Below, piece after piece: positions 27,556-36,078 of a stretch of 64,000 nucleotides of DNA. A program made the position numbers and the translations under genes. The stretch is taken from NCBI RefSeq assembly GCF_027945075.1, contig NZ_CP116034.1, positions 2,852,001 to 2,916,000 of the forward strand, in the 5' to 3' direction. This DNA is from Chryseobacterium sp. CY350. GTDB taxonomy: Bacteria; Bacteroidota; Bacteroidia; Flavobacteriales; Weeksellaceae. The notes under the pieces were generated by a model. The model did no database searches. It was not told the DNA's origin and saw only the letters and a list, made by a program, of their open reading frames with translations. How positions within the stretch are numbered: position 1 is the stretch's first letter; every line of letters starts with the position of its first letter.

Positions 27556-28692
27556 TTATTGCGCGAATAATTTCACCGTTTCATTTACCAGAAATTTCAC
27601 TTGATCTGGTCTTCCGCGATCTGTTTTAGGCAAATTATTATAGCTTCCGGTTCTCACGATCACCATTTTATGCTCCGGGATCATGATAATATATTGCCCC
27701 TGTAAACCTAAAAAATAATAATGTTTGATGGGATTATCATTGTTGATCCAAAAACCCATTCCATAAATTCCGGCTGATTTTTCGGTCGGAGTTTTCATCT
27801 GTTCAATGAAATTTAAATTTAAAATTTGCTCATCGCCTACTTTTCCGTCATCTAAAAACAATTGTCCGAGTTTCGCAAAATCTCTTGAATTGGAATGAAT
27901 GCAGCAGTAGGTTTTTTCCATTCCGCTTTCGTCGATGCTCCATTCTGCATTTTGTTCCATCCCCAAAGGAATCCAGAATTTTTCAGATAAATAGCTTGAC
28001 AAAGTTTGATTGAGCGATTTCTTTAATGCAAAGCCTAATAATTGTGTAGATCCACTTTGGTATTCAAATCTTTGCCCGGGCTGCTCTTTAAATTTTCTTG
28101 AAAATGCTGCTTTCATAAGATTCCTTCCATAATATGCTCTTGCATTCGGCAGAAAAGGGTTTTTATAGTTTTCGTCCCAGTCGAGACCAGATTCCATTTG
28201 AGCTAAATTTTTTAGAGTTAAATCTTTACCGAAAGGTTTAGTTTTAAATTTTTCAAAAAGATCAGAGAATTTTTCGTCGCAACTTTTTATTTTTCCTTCT
28301 TCAATAGCTTTTCCAAATAGCATTACGGTAACTGCTTTTGCCATAGAAAAAGAGTTGGTTTTTGAAAGTGGAGTATAGCCGTTAAAATACTGCTCATGAA
28401 GAAGTTTTCCGTTTTTTATAACTAAAAATGAGGCGGTGTTAGAATGTAGCAAGTCATCAGATATTTCTTTAGACAATTCTTTTTTATTAAAATCAGAATG
28501 TTCTTCCCAAAGTTTCGGTGAAGTTGTGTGAATAATATTACTTCGGAAAAGCCTGCCATCATCAATATTGGCGCTCATTTTCCCTCTGAGATAGGTTTTG
28601 GAAATTCCGCTGAACAAATATGAATAGCCAAAAATATACACCAAAACCGTAAAAGCAATGATGAAAACAACGAAATAAAATAAAACTGTCAT
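27556..28692 (-). CDS. Serine hydrolase of the beta-lactamase/esterase fold, membrane-anchored
   Basis: 378 residues with an N-terminal membrane segment (about 3-24) and a periplasmic beta-lactamase-fold domain. The SxxK nucleophile motif is SMAK in NSFSMAKAVTV, and the second motif is YQSGS. A third HxG-like motif is not evident; GQYIIMIPEHKMVIVRTG covers the last strands. Similar proteins are esterases or D-aminopeptidases rather than antibiotic-degrading enzymes; the substrate is unknown. Confidence 0.88.
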   Translation of the reverse strand: MTVLFYFVVFIIAFTVLVYIFGYSYLFSGISKTYLRGKMSANIDDGRLFRSNIIHTTSPKLWEEHSDFNKKELSKEISDDLLHSNTASFLVIKNGKLLHEQYFNGYTPLSKTNSFSMAKAVTVMLFGKAIEEGKIKSCDEKFSDLFEKFKTKPFGKDLTLKNLAQMESGLDWDENYKNPFLPNARAYYGRNLMKAAFSRKFKEQPGQRFEYQSGSTQLLGFALKKSLNQTLSSYLSEKFWIPLGMEQNAEWSIDESGMEKTYCCIHSNSRDFAKLGQLFLDDGKVGDEQILNLNFIEQMKTPTEKSAGIYGMGFWINNDNPIKHYYFLGLQGQYIIMIPEHKMVIVRTGSYNNLPKTDRGRPDQVKFLVNETVKLFAQ

Positions 28693-28760
28693 AATAAACG
28701 ATCTGTAACAAATTTAAAATAATTTTGAAGAGAAAGTAATAAATGTACTTAGAAATGAAT

Positions 28761-28768
28761 TATTTTTG
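28761..28768 (+). promoter_or_regulatory. -7 element of the M48 peptidase gene
   Basis: TATTTTTG lies 18 bases before ATG 28787. Confidence 0.4.
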
Positions 28769-28786
28769 TTTTAATTGATAAAATAT

Positions 28787-30088
28787 ATGATCAGAAAATT
28801 TACTTTTTTTTTGCTGTTGATGTTTTCTGCGATATTCTTTGCACAAATATATACACCGCTTGATACTTCAGATTACGCTCAGAGAAAAGAGTTTGCTAGA
28901 AATTATATGGCAAATAATGAACTTTTGATTAAAGATCTTAAAAGCAAATATTCCGGGAAGGCCGGGAGCGAGCTTCCGAAAATCTATAAAGAATTAGGTA
29001 AAGACTTTGATGATAAAGTCAAAAACAAAGATTTCACATTCAATTCTGTATTTGATGCAAAAGTGAAAAGTCTGATTGAGCGTTTGAGAAAAAATAATCC
29101 TCAGATTCCGCAAAATCTGAAAATTCTGATTGCTAAAAATAACACTCCGAACGCATTCTGCTTTGCAGACGGCACTTTTGTGATCAATATGGGACTTTTC
29201 AGTTGGTTGAATAACGACGATCAGCTTGCCTCAGTGATTTCTCACGAACTCGGACATAAAATTACAGAACACACGCTAAAAGCTTTTCTGAGTATGATTA
29301 ATCAGAATCAAACAGATAAAATGGTAGTTCAGAATATTAAATCAAATAAAGTAAACCGTAATCAAAGAGCTTTTGATGTTTTGAGAGACAGGATTTACCA
29401 AAAAGGAGCCAAGAACAGGAAACAGGAAATGGAGGCCGATTCTTTAGGATATGTCGTATTTAAAAACAGTGATTTTAAAAAGAATGAGTTTATTAATGCA
29501 CTAAAAAGGCTGGAAGATTTTGATACAATTTCGCCCAGACAGTTAAACGTAGAAACATATAAAAAGTTTTTTAATCTTCCTAAACAGGAATTTAATGATA
29601 AATGGCTTGCAAAAGAAGATTTCTCTTTGTACAACTACAATAATTTTAACAATAAGCTGAATAAAGATTCATTAAAATCGCATCCTGAAGTTACTTTGAG
29701 AATCAATAATTTAAAGAAAATATTTCCGGAGTTAAAAAGTGAAGTCGCTGACGAAAAAGCATCTGAATCATACGCAATACTCGAGAAAATAGCAAGAATG
29801 GAAACGCTGCCCAATTTTTACCACTCTGAAGATTATGGATTGGGAATTTACACAAGTCTGCAGTTTTTGCAGGATGGTGAAGAAGAAAAATATTATAAAA
29901 ACTGGTTGGGGAAATGTTTCGGCAAAATATATGAAGCCCGCAAAAATTATAATCTGAACCGATATCTCGATCGTGTAGATCCCAAAAATCAAAGCGAAAG
30001 TTATCAGCAATTCCTGAATTTTATGTGGAATCTGAGTTTGGATGAGATTAAAAATATCGCCGATTATTATCAAAATAAAGAATCCTGA
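28787..30088 (+). CDS. M48-family metallopeptidase, exported
   Basis: 433 residues from ATG 28787 (the frame opens with TTG at 28775). Signal peptide up to FFAQ. The zinc site is HELGH (153-157) with the third ligand in EADSLGY. The downstream half is helical and specific to this family. M48 proteins of this type are periplasmic quality-control or outer-membrane-associated peptidases. The stop codon is inside the stem of the shared terminator. Confidence 0.9.
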   Translation: MIRKFTFFLLLMFSAIFFAQIYTPLDTSDYAQRKEFARNYMANNELLIKDLKSKYSGKAGSELPKIYKELGKDFDDKVKNKDFTFNSVFDAKVKSLIERLRKNNPQIPQNLKILIAKNNTPNAFCFADGTFVINMGLFSWLNNDDQLASVISHELGHKITEHTLKAFLSMINQNQTDKMVVQNIKSNKVNRNQRAFDVLRDRIYQKGAKNRKQEMEADSLGYVVFKNSDFKKNEFINALKRLEDFDTISPRQLNVETYKKFFNLPKQEFNDKWLAKEDFSLYNYNNFNNKLNKDSLKSHPEVTLRINNLKKIFPELKSEVADEKASESYAILEKIARMETLPNFYHSEDYGLGIYTSLQFLQDGEEEKYYKNWLGKCFGKIYEARKNYNLNRYLDRVDPKNQSESYQQFLNFMWNLSLDEIKNIADYYQNKES

Positions 30089-30105
30089 TCAAATCAGGAT
30101 TCTTT
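30077..30105. terminator. Bidirectional terminator overlapping the end of the M48 gene
   Basis: A 13-bp perfect stem (30077-30089 with 30093-30105), loop CAA, containing the TGA stop of the plus-strand gene; the convergent gene ends 9 bases to the right. Confidence 0.8.
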
Positions 30106-30113
30106 GTAATTTA

Positions 30114-31643
30114 TCAGTAATTAAGTCTTTCTAAACGTATCTGGTTGAATTTTTCTTTTTCGTTAAGTTCTCTCAGCAAGATGTAACCTTCTTTTCCAAC
30201 ATACGGCGTTACCGTAAAGTTATCTTTTTCAGAAATAGGAATCATTTCCTGTTTAAATTTTCCGTTGATCACAGTGTTGATGAAGAGATTCCATTTTTTT
30301 TCTTTCGTTACCTGATCTTTTTGGTAATCGCGGTAGAAAAACACAACGTCTTTTCCGTTATTTAAATATTGCGAAAACAAATAATCGTTGTTTGCCCATC
30401 TGGTTTTTTCTTTCTCAAAAACCTGTACATCTTTTACTTTAAAATCTTTGTCGGTATTGATGTAAACCAGATCTGTTGTTTTGGGAGCACTGTAATTTCC
30501 TTCAGGTTTGAATTTTTCAGATAAAATCCCTACACTTCCGTCACTTAAAAAATAGACATCTTTGGTCTGAAGAAAATATCCGTTTTCTACGCCGCCATCT
30601 GCATCTAGTTTCGGGATTTGGTTAGAAAGATCCGGTTTGTAATTTAATTCTTTCAGATCAACATTGTACGTGTTTTTATCAAGCATCAACCTTGCAAAAC
30701 CTCTGTCTTTTTTAGAAACATAATTTCTGCCTAAAAGTAGAATTTTATCATCAAAAGATTTGTCGTTTGACATTTTTCTTCCACTTGAGTAAAGATTGTC
30801 GATATTATAAATGGTTTCCTGTGAAAGACCTGTAAGTGGCTTGTTTGATAGTTCTTTTCCTGTCTTCATATCAATCACAAGAAGAGAAAATGTTTTGTCG
30901 TCATCGTTTACTTTTCTCAAAATTCCGTAAATGCTTTTTTCGTCTTTGTCTAAAACGGTGAGATCAGAAAATACTTTTTTATCGCCGGCCGTGTTGTAGC
31001 TGTATCTCCAGATTTCCTTTTTATTATCATCAAATTTTATAAGGCTGTTTTTGTTGACGTATCTTCCATAGTCATTGTATTCTACAGCAATAAAGCCGCC
31101 TTCTTTAATTTCTGCAACCGAAGAAACATAATTATATCCTTTGTCTCTTTTCTCAGCACGGTTTTCTTTTCTTTCTTCTTTAAAACTCTTAGGCTGATTG
31201 ATTTCTACGAACGTTCCGTTTTCAAGATAATCGTAATAAACTTTAGGCTTTACAATGTTTGTTTTAGGATCGATAACCATCGAAATAGGCATCGCTGCTT
31301 CCTTTGAAAAAGCCTGCAAGTAATTGAAATCTGACGGGCGCAAAATAATCTGTCCCTTAAAATCTACATATCCGTAATAGTTTGAAACCAAAAGTCCGGC
31401 TTCAAATTCTTTATTCGCAACAGGATTGAGGTTTTTATCTAAAATAACGTATTCGAATTTCTGAGTTTTCTTGTCCGTTTTACCCAAAGAATACATCGAA
31501 ACATATCCGTAGAGATTTTCTTTGGTGTCAAAAAGGGCGTTCATCCCAATATTCTGTCCGGAAGCTAGAGACGCAAGATCCTGCGTTTGGGAATAAGCGA
31601 AAGTTTGGATTAACCCAAAAAGCAATACATAAATTTTTTTCAT
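30114..31643 (-). CDS. Exported protein of unknown function, probable beta-propeller
   Basis: 509 residues with signal peptide (1-18, ending AYSQ). I recognise no catalytic motif. The body is a series of beta-rich units (VYINTDKDFKVKDVQVF, LLVIDMKTGKELSNKPL, SLIKFDDNKKEIWRYSY) typical of repeated propeller blades in Bacteroidota surface proteins. Lys/Asp-rich composition. Convergent to the M48 peptidase gene and not linked to glyS, which lies 327 bases upstream. Confidence 0.82.
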   Translation of the reverse strand: MKKIYVLLFGLIQTFAYSQTQDLASLASGQNIGMNALFDTKENLYGYVSMYSLGKTDKKTQKFEYVILDKNLNPVANKEFEAGLLVSNYYGYVDFKGQIILRPSDFNYLQAFSKEAAMPISMVIDPKTNIVKPKVYYDYLENGTFVEINQPKSFKEERKENRAEKRDKGYNYVSSVAEIKEGGFIAVEYNDYGRYVNKNSLIKFDDNKKEIWRYSYNTAGDKKVFSDLTVLDKDEKSIYGILRKVNDDDKTFSLLVIDMKTGKELSNKPLTGLSQETIYNIDNLYSSGRKMSNDKSFDDKILLLGRNYVSKKDRGFARLMLDKNTYNVDLKELNYKPDLSNQIPKLDADGGVENGYFLQTKDVYFLSDGSVGILSEKFKPEGNYSAPKTTDLVYINTDKDFKVKDVQVFEKEKTRWANNDYLFSQYLNNGKDVVFFYRDYQKDQVTKEKKWNLFINTVINGKFKQEMIPISEKDNFTVTPYVGKEGYILLRELNEKEKFNQIRLERLNY

Positions 31644-31792
31644 AGTTATTATTTGAAATCCAAAAATAGTGAATTCAATGATATTTCAGATATGTTGGTG
31701 AAAATATTTTTTAGTTAAAATTTGAGTGATGATTATTTAAAGAAATGACATTAAGTTTGGTTTTAAAATAATTTTATATTTCATTTTTAACC

Positions 31793-31907
31793 CATAAGTA
31801 ACAAAAGATTAGATTTAAATGTCCTTTTATTATAGAGCACATAGGTTGAAAATCAAGCTCTTCAAAACTAATGTGATCTTTAAAAGAGAAAAAATTTGTG
31901 ACTTATG
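31793..31907. repeat. Palindromic intergenic element (type B)
   Basis: Ends CATAAGTAACAAA (31793-31805) and TTTGTGACTTATG (31895-31907) are inverted repeats with one mismatch, about 115 bases apart. Between them AGAGC...GCTCT encloses TTGA-AAA-TCAA, so the whole unit can fold. It has no ORF. Confidence 0.5.
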
Positions 31908-31938
31908 TGTTTACGACTTTAGAATGTAAATCCACCAT

Positions 31939-31964
31939 AAAAAAAGCCTTGATTTCTCAAGGCT
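31939..31964 (-). terminator. Rho-independent terminator after glyS
   Basis: An 8-bp perfect stem AGCCTTGA/TCAAGGCT (31945-31952, 31957-31964), loop TTTC, with A6 on the left giving a U-tract on the minus strand. Confidence 0.88.
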
Positions 31965-31970
31965 CTCAAT

Positions 31971-33512
31971 TTATATTTTAGAAAGTAAATTTCTGAAATT
32001 CGTTTTTTCATCAATAATTCGTCTCAGTTCAGAAACCGGAACTCTTTCCTGTTTCATCGTGTCTCTGTCTCTGATGGTTACGGTATGATCTGTTAATGAA
32101 TCGTGGTCAATGGTGATACAGTAAGGCGTTCCAATTGCGTCTTGTCTTCTGTAACGCTTTCCGATCGCATCTTTTTCTTCATAGAATAAATTGAAATCGT
32201 ATTTCAAATCATTAAATATGTTCTCGGCATATTCTGCCAAACCGTCTTTCTTCATCAACGGAAGAATTGCTGCTTTTACCGGAGCTAAAGCCGGAGGTAA
32301 AGATAAAACTGTTCTTTCTGAACCGTCTTCTAAAACTTCGTCTCTCAGGCAATGAGAGAATAAAGAAAGGAATAATCTGTCTAAACCAACCGAAGTTTCT
32401 ACAACATAAGGAACGTAATTTTCATTTCTTTCAGGATCGAAAAATTGTAATTTTCTACCGGAATGTTTTTCATGCGCTTTCAAATCGAAATCTGTTCTTG
32501 AGTGAATACCTTCCAGTTCTTTAAATCCAAAGGGGAAATTAAATTCAATATCTGCTGCAGCATTTGCATAATGCGCCAATTTTTCGTGATCATGGAATCT
32601 GTAATTCTCGTTTCCTAAACCTAGAGCCAAATGCCAGTTTAGACGTTTTTGCTTCCATTGTTCGTAGAATTCAAGTTCAGTTCCAGGAGCAACGAAAAAC
32701 TGCATTTCCATCTGTTCAAATTCACGCATTCTGAAAATAAACTGTCTTGCAACAATCTCATTTCTAAATGCCTTACCAATCTGAGCAATACCAAATGGAA
32801 GTCTGTGACGAGAAGTTTTCTGTACATTTAAGAAATTCACGAAAATTCCTTGAGCAGTTTCTGGTCTTAGATAAAGATCCATCGCAGAATCTGCAGAAGC
32901 GCCTAATTTAGTTCCGAACATTAAATTGAATTGTCTTACTTCCGTCCAGTTTCTTGAACCAGTGTCCGGATCAGCAATTTCCAATTCTTCAATTAGAGCT
33001 TTTACATCAGCAAGATCTTCATTTTCCAAAGATTTTGCTAATCTTGAAAGAATTGTTTCTCTTTTTGCTCTGTATTCTAAAATTTTAGGATTTGTAGCGA
33101 CAAATTGATCTTTATCGAAAGACTCACCAAATCTTTTCGCTGCTTTTTCAATTTCTTTATTTTCTTTGTCTTCGATTTTTAAACAATAATCTTCCACCAA
33201 AACATCTGCTCTGAACCGTTTTTTAGAATCTTTATTATCAATCAAAGGATCATTAAAAGCATCAACGTGGCCCGAAGCTTTCCAAGTTGTAGGGTGCATC
33301 AGAATTGCCGAATCAATACCGACAATATTTTCGTTAAGCTGTACCATCGCTTTCCACCAGTATTGTTTGATATTGTTTTTTAGTTCTGCACCATTCTGTC
33401 CATAATCATAAACAGCGGATAAACCGTCGTAGATCTCACTGGAAGGGAAAATAAAACCATATTCTTTAGCGTGAGAAATCACTTTCTTGAAAACATCTTC
33501 TTGCTTTGCCAT
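31971..33512 (-). CDS. glyS: Glycyl-tRNA synthetase, dimeric class II type
   Basis: 513 residues. Motifs of the alpha2-type enzyme are visible: PSSEIYDGLSAVYDYGQNG near the N-terminus, RPETAQGIFVNF, FAQIGKAFRNEI-like IAQIGKAFRNEI (motif 2), and ETSVGLDRLFLSL (motif 3), with a C-terminal anticodon-binding domain ending the chain. It charges tRNA-Gly. A -7 element TATTTTTG lies 22 bases upstream. Confidence 0.97.
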   Translation of the reverse strand: MAKQEDVFKKVISHAKEYGFIFPSSEIYDGLSAVYDYGQNGAELKNNIKQYWWKAMVQLNENIVGIDSAILMHPTTWKASGHVDAFNDPLIDNKDSKKRFRADVLVEDYCLKIEDKENKEIEKAAKRFGESFDKDQFVATNPKILEYRAKRETILSRLAKSLENEDLADVKALIEELEIADPDTGSRNWTEVRQFNLMFGTKLGASADSAMDLYLRPETAQGIFVNFLNVQKTSRHRLPFGIAQIGKAFRNEIVARQFIFRMREFEQMEMQFFVAPGTELEFYEQWKQKRLNWHLALGLGNENYRFHDHEKLAHYANAAADIEFNFPFGFKELEGIHSRTDFDLKAHEKHSGRKLQFFDPERNENYVPYVVETSVGLDRLFLSLFSHCLRDEVLEDGSERTVLSLPPALAPVKAAILPLMKKDGLAEYAENIFNDLKYDFNLFYEEKDAIGKRYRRQDAIGTPYCITIDHDSLTDHTVTIRDRDTMKQERVPVSELRRIIDEKTNFRNLLSKI

Positions 33513-33534
33513 AATCTTTTTTACGTCTGAACTG

Positions 33535-33542
33535 CAAAAATA
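33535..33542 (-). promoter_or_regulatory. -7 element of glyS
   Basis: TATTTTTG on the minus strand, 22 bases before the ATG ending at 33512. Confidence 0.45.
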
Positions 33543-33673
33543 TGAAAATGGAATCCAAAATCAGGAAAATCAATAAAAAAAGACGATTTATTGAGCGATA
33601 ATGTTACTTTTTGATTTTTTTGAAATATTTTGGAATCAAATATTAATTGTAGATTTAAACTTAAAATTTATGC

Positions 33674-33868
33674 ATGAAAAAAAAATTTGAATACAAAACC
33701 GTTGTTTTAAAGCCTAAAGTTAATTTTTGGACTGTCGAATACGATCCAAACGAAATGGACAAAACATTAAACCAGCATGGTAATGAAGGTTGGGAATTAG
33801 TGAGTGTCGAAAGTAGAGAACATATGGGTACGTATTTGTTTCATTATACTTTCAAACGCGAACTTTGA
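33674..33868 (+). CDS. Small DUF4177-type protein
   Basis: 64 residues. YKTVVLKPK at the start and LNQHGNEGWELVSV in the middle are the DUF4177 signature; it ends FKREL. The fold is a small alpha/beta domain of unknown role. A truC-like gene follows after 43 bases on the same strand. Confidence 0.82.
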   Translation: MKKKFEYKTVVLKPKVNFWTVEYDPNEMDKTLNQHGNEGWELVSVESREHMGTYLFHYTFKREL

Positions 33869-33911
33869 TAACGATTCTTTTTAATGAACATGGTTTTCCT
33901 ACTTTTGCCTC

Positions 33912-34607
33912 ATGTTAGAAATTCTGTATCACGACGAACATCTCATTGCCATTAATAAACCAAGCGGATTACTGGTTCATAAATCATTTTATTCCGGTGA
34001 AGCAGACACGTATGCCATTCAGGAATTGAGAAATCAAATCGGGCAAAAAGTTTATCCTGTACATCGTTTAGACAGAAAGACTTCCGGTGTTTTGTTGTTT
34101 ACGTTAGATAAAGAAACACTCAGAACCATGAGCGAACAATTTGCATCACGAGAAGTTGAGAAAAAATATATCGCAATTCTGCGTGGATGGGCGAAAGATG
34201 AGGAAACGATTGATTATGATCTAATTAACGAAAACGAAATAACACAAAATGCAATAACCTATTATCAACGTCTGCAGATTTCGGAAATAGATTTGCCATT
34301 TTTAAAGCATCAGACCTCAAGATATTGTTTAGTTGAAGCTATTCCTGAAACAGGAAGGTTTCATCAGTTGAGAAAACATTTTAAGCATATTCTGCATCCG
34401 ATTTTGGGCTGTCGAAAACATGGCTGCAATAAGCAAAACAAATTATGGCTTGAAACTTTTGGTGTTACCAAAATGACGCTTCATGCTCATCAATTGACTT
34501 TTAATCATCCAATTTCTAACGAAAGAATTACGGTCAACGCAACTATAGATGATGAGTTCAAAAGAGTAGGAGATATTTTGAAACTCGATTTGAGTTTGTA
34601 TAGTTAA
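33912..34607 (+). CDS. truC: tRNA pseudouridine synthase, TruC-like (RluA family)
   Basis: 231 residues. The catalytic Asp is in HRLDRKTSGVLLF. The N-terminus LYHDEHLIAINKPSGLLVH, without an S4 domain, and the short length fit TruC, which modifies U65 in tRNA, better than the RluC/D enzymes. CRKHGCNKQNKLW near residue 160 matches the TruC-type DxxHG stretch. Exact target is inferred from family only. Confidence 0.88.
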   Translation: MLEILYHDEHLIAINKPSGLLVHKSFYSGEADTYAIQELRNQIGQKVYPVHRLDRKTSGVLLFTLDKETLRTMSEQFASREVEKKYIAILRGWAKDEETIDYDLINENEITQNAITYYQRLQISEIDLPFLKHQTSRYCLVEAIPETGRFHQLRKHFKHILHPILGCRKHGCNKQNKLWLETFGVTKMTLHAHQLTFNHPISNERITVNATIDDEFKRVGDILKLDLSLYS

Positions 34608-34630
34608 TATATAATGAAATTCTGATTTTT

Positions 34631-34784
34631 TTAAACGCAAAGATCATTAAGCAAATGTTTTATTTTAGAGAGCAAGGCAAATAAATTTGCTTCGCGCAGC
34701 TACAAGCAAGCTTCATCAAATCGACTTGTCGATTATTCTTTGCTCCTTTAAATTCAACATGTAGAATATAAACCTTTGCGTTAA
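34631..34784. repeat. Palindromic intergenic element (type A, long form)
   Basis: AACGCAAAG (34634-34642) and CTTTGCGTT (34774-34782) are perfect inverted ends. Inside are nested pairs: GAGCAA...TTGCTC, GCAAAT-AA-ATTTGC, and the hairpin AATCGAC-TT-GTCGATT (34719-34734). GC content is locally higher than in the surrounding intergenic DNA. No ORF is seen. It looks like a REP/MITE-like interspersed unit. Confidence 0.55.
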
Positions 34785-34945
34785 AATATATCTCGCAAAT
34801 CTCTGCGATCAAACAGATTTTAAATATTTTTCCATGTATAATTCCTTAAAAACATTTTTGAAATTTTTGTTAAAAATTAAAAGCAACAATCACCTTCATT
34901 TAAATAAAATATCACACATCAATAATCCGTTAATTTTAAAATGAT

Positions 34946-34953
34946 TATTTTTG
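34946..34953 (+). promoter_or_regulatory. -7 element of pyrD
   Basis: TATTTTTG, 15 bases before ATG 34969. Confidence 0.4.
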
Positions 34954-34968
34954 TAAAACTTTTTTTCA

Positions 34969-36006
34969 ATGTACAAATCGCTCATTCGTCCTATTCTTTT
35001 TAAATTTGATCCCGAAGAAGTTCACTATTTTACTTTTTCGATGCTGAAAAATTTCGGATTTATTACTAAGTTATTTCTTCCAAAGCCAATCGTTGACAAA
35101 CGTCTTGAGAGAGAAGTTTTCGGATTAAAATTTAAAAATCCAGTAGGTCTGGCTGCAGGTTTTGATAAAAATGCAGTTTTGTTCAATGAATTAGGAGATT
35201 TAGGTTTTGGTTTTGTAGAGATCGGAACCGTAACGCCAAAAGCGCAGGTTGGAAATCCTAAGAAAAGACTTTTTCGCCTAATTGAAGATGGTGGAATCAT
35301 CAACAGAATGGGTTTCAATAATGACGGACTGGAAGCTGCGATCGAAAAATTGAAAGGCAACAAAGGAAAAATCATCATCGGCGGAAACATTGGAAAAAAT
35401 ACCAATACGACTCCCGAAAATTACACTCAGGATTATCTCGACTGCTTCGAAGGCCTTCATCCTCACGTAGATTATTTTGTTTTGAATGTGAGCTGCCCGA
35501 ACGTTGGAAGCCATGCAAAACTGGAAGATGTAGAATATTTGAGAGAATTGATTACGGAAGTAAAGAAAATCAACCAGGGAAAAGTAAATCCAAAACCCAT
35601 TTTGCTGAAAATCGCACCCGATTTAAATAATCAACAGCTTGACGAAATCATCGAACTGATTGCAGATACAAAAATCGACGGGATTGTCGTTTCAAATACT
35701 TCAGTCAACCGAGATGGTTTGAAAACTTCGCCGGAAGTTTTGGCTGAGATCGGAAACGGTGGTTTAAGCGGAAAACCAATTCGTGAGAGAAGCACAAAAA
35801 TGATTAAATATCTTTCAGATAAAAGTAACCGTGCATTTCCAATTATCGGAGTGGGCGGAATTCACTCTGCAAAAGATGCGATCGAAAAATTGGATGCAGG
35901 AGCAAGTCTGGTTCAGTTGTATACTGGGTTTATTTATGAAGGTCCACAATTGATCAACGATATTAATCAGGAACTTTTGATGAGAGCGGGTAGAATTTTG
36001 AGATAA
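34969..36006 (+). CDS. pyrD: Dihydroorotate dehydrogenase, quinone-dependent (class 2)
   Basis: 345 residues. The N-terminal helical region ([19 protein letters not shown]) that contacts the membrane quinone identifies class 2. FMN-barrel motifs: [33 protein letters not shown] with the catalytic Ser region, and [13 protein letters not shown]. It oxidises dihydroorotate to orotate in pyrimidine synthesis. Confidence 0.97.
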   Translation: MYKSLIRPILFKFDPEEVHYFTFSMLKNFGFITKLFLPKPIVDKRLEREVFGLKFKNPVGLAAGFDKNAVLFNELGDLGFGFVEIGTVTPKAQVGNPKKRLFRLIEDGGIINRMGFNNDGLEAAIEKLKGNKGKIIIGGNIGKNTNTTPENYTQDYLDCFEGLHPHVDYFVLNVSCPNVGSHAKLEDVEYLRELITEVKKINQGKVNPKPILLKIAPDLNNQQLDEIIELIADTKIDGIVVSNTSVNRDGLKTSPEVLAEIGNGGLSGKPIRERSTKMIKYLSDKSNRAFPIIGVGGIHSAKDAIEKLDAGASLVQLYTGFIYEGPQLINDINQELLMRAGRILR

Positions 36007-36027
36007 GATTTTACTTAAAATATATTG

Positions 36028-36061
36028 AAAAAGCAAAGTCATTAGGATTTTGCTTTTTTTT
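36028..36061 (+). terminator. Terminator after pyrD
   Basis: A 10-bp stem AAAAAGCAAA/TTTGCTTTTT (36028-36037, 36049-36058), 11-base loop, followed by T; with A on the left it may also act for the convergent DUF445 gene. Confidence 0.75.
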
Positions 36062-36078
36062 TGCTCGAAATTTTAGAT

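Larger units (their letters stand above)
31644..31970. other. Intergenic region glyS / exported protein, with palindromic element
   Basis: 327 bases. It holds the palindromic element at 31793-31907 and the glyS terminator at 31939-31964. The remaining part is AT-rich leader sequence of the exported-protein gene, without a clear -7 match. Confidence 0.6.
34608..34968. other. Intergenic region truC / pyrD, with large palindromic element
   Basis: 361 bases. It contains the element at 34631-34784, an adjacent CGCAAATCTCTGCGATC stretch that may be part of it, and the pyrD -7 element at 34946-34953. The stretch 34820-34940 is featureless and AT-rich. Confidence 0.6.

Noticed and set aside
27556..28692. 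Antibiotic-resistance beta-lactamase
   Set aside because: SxxK and YxS are present but the chain has an N-terminal anchor and lacks class-specific motifs; an esterase-type hydrolase is more likely.
34608..34968. tRNA or small RNA gene in the truC-pyrD gap
   Set aside because: The hairpins do not form a cloverleaf and there is no acceptor/T-arm pattern; an interspersed palindrome fits better.
35025..35405. 126-codon frame antisense to pyrD
   Set aside because: The opposite strand encodes the conserved FMN barrel; no domain in this frame.
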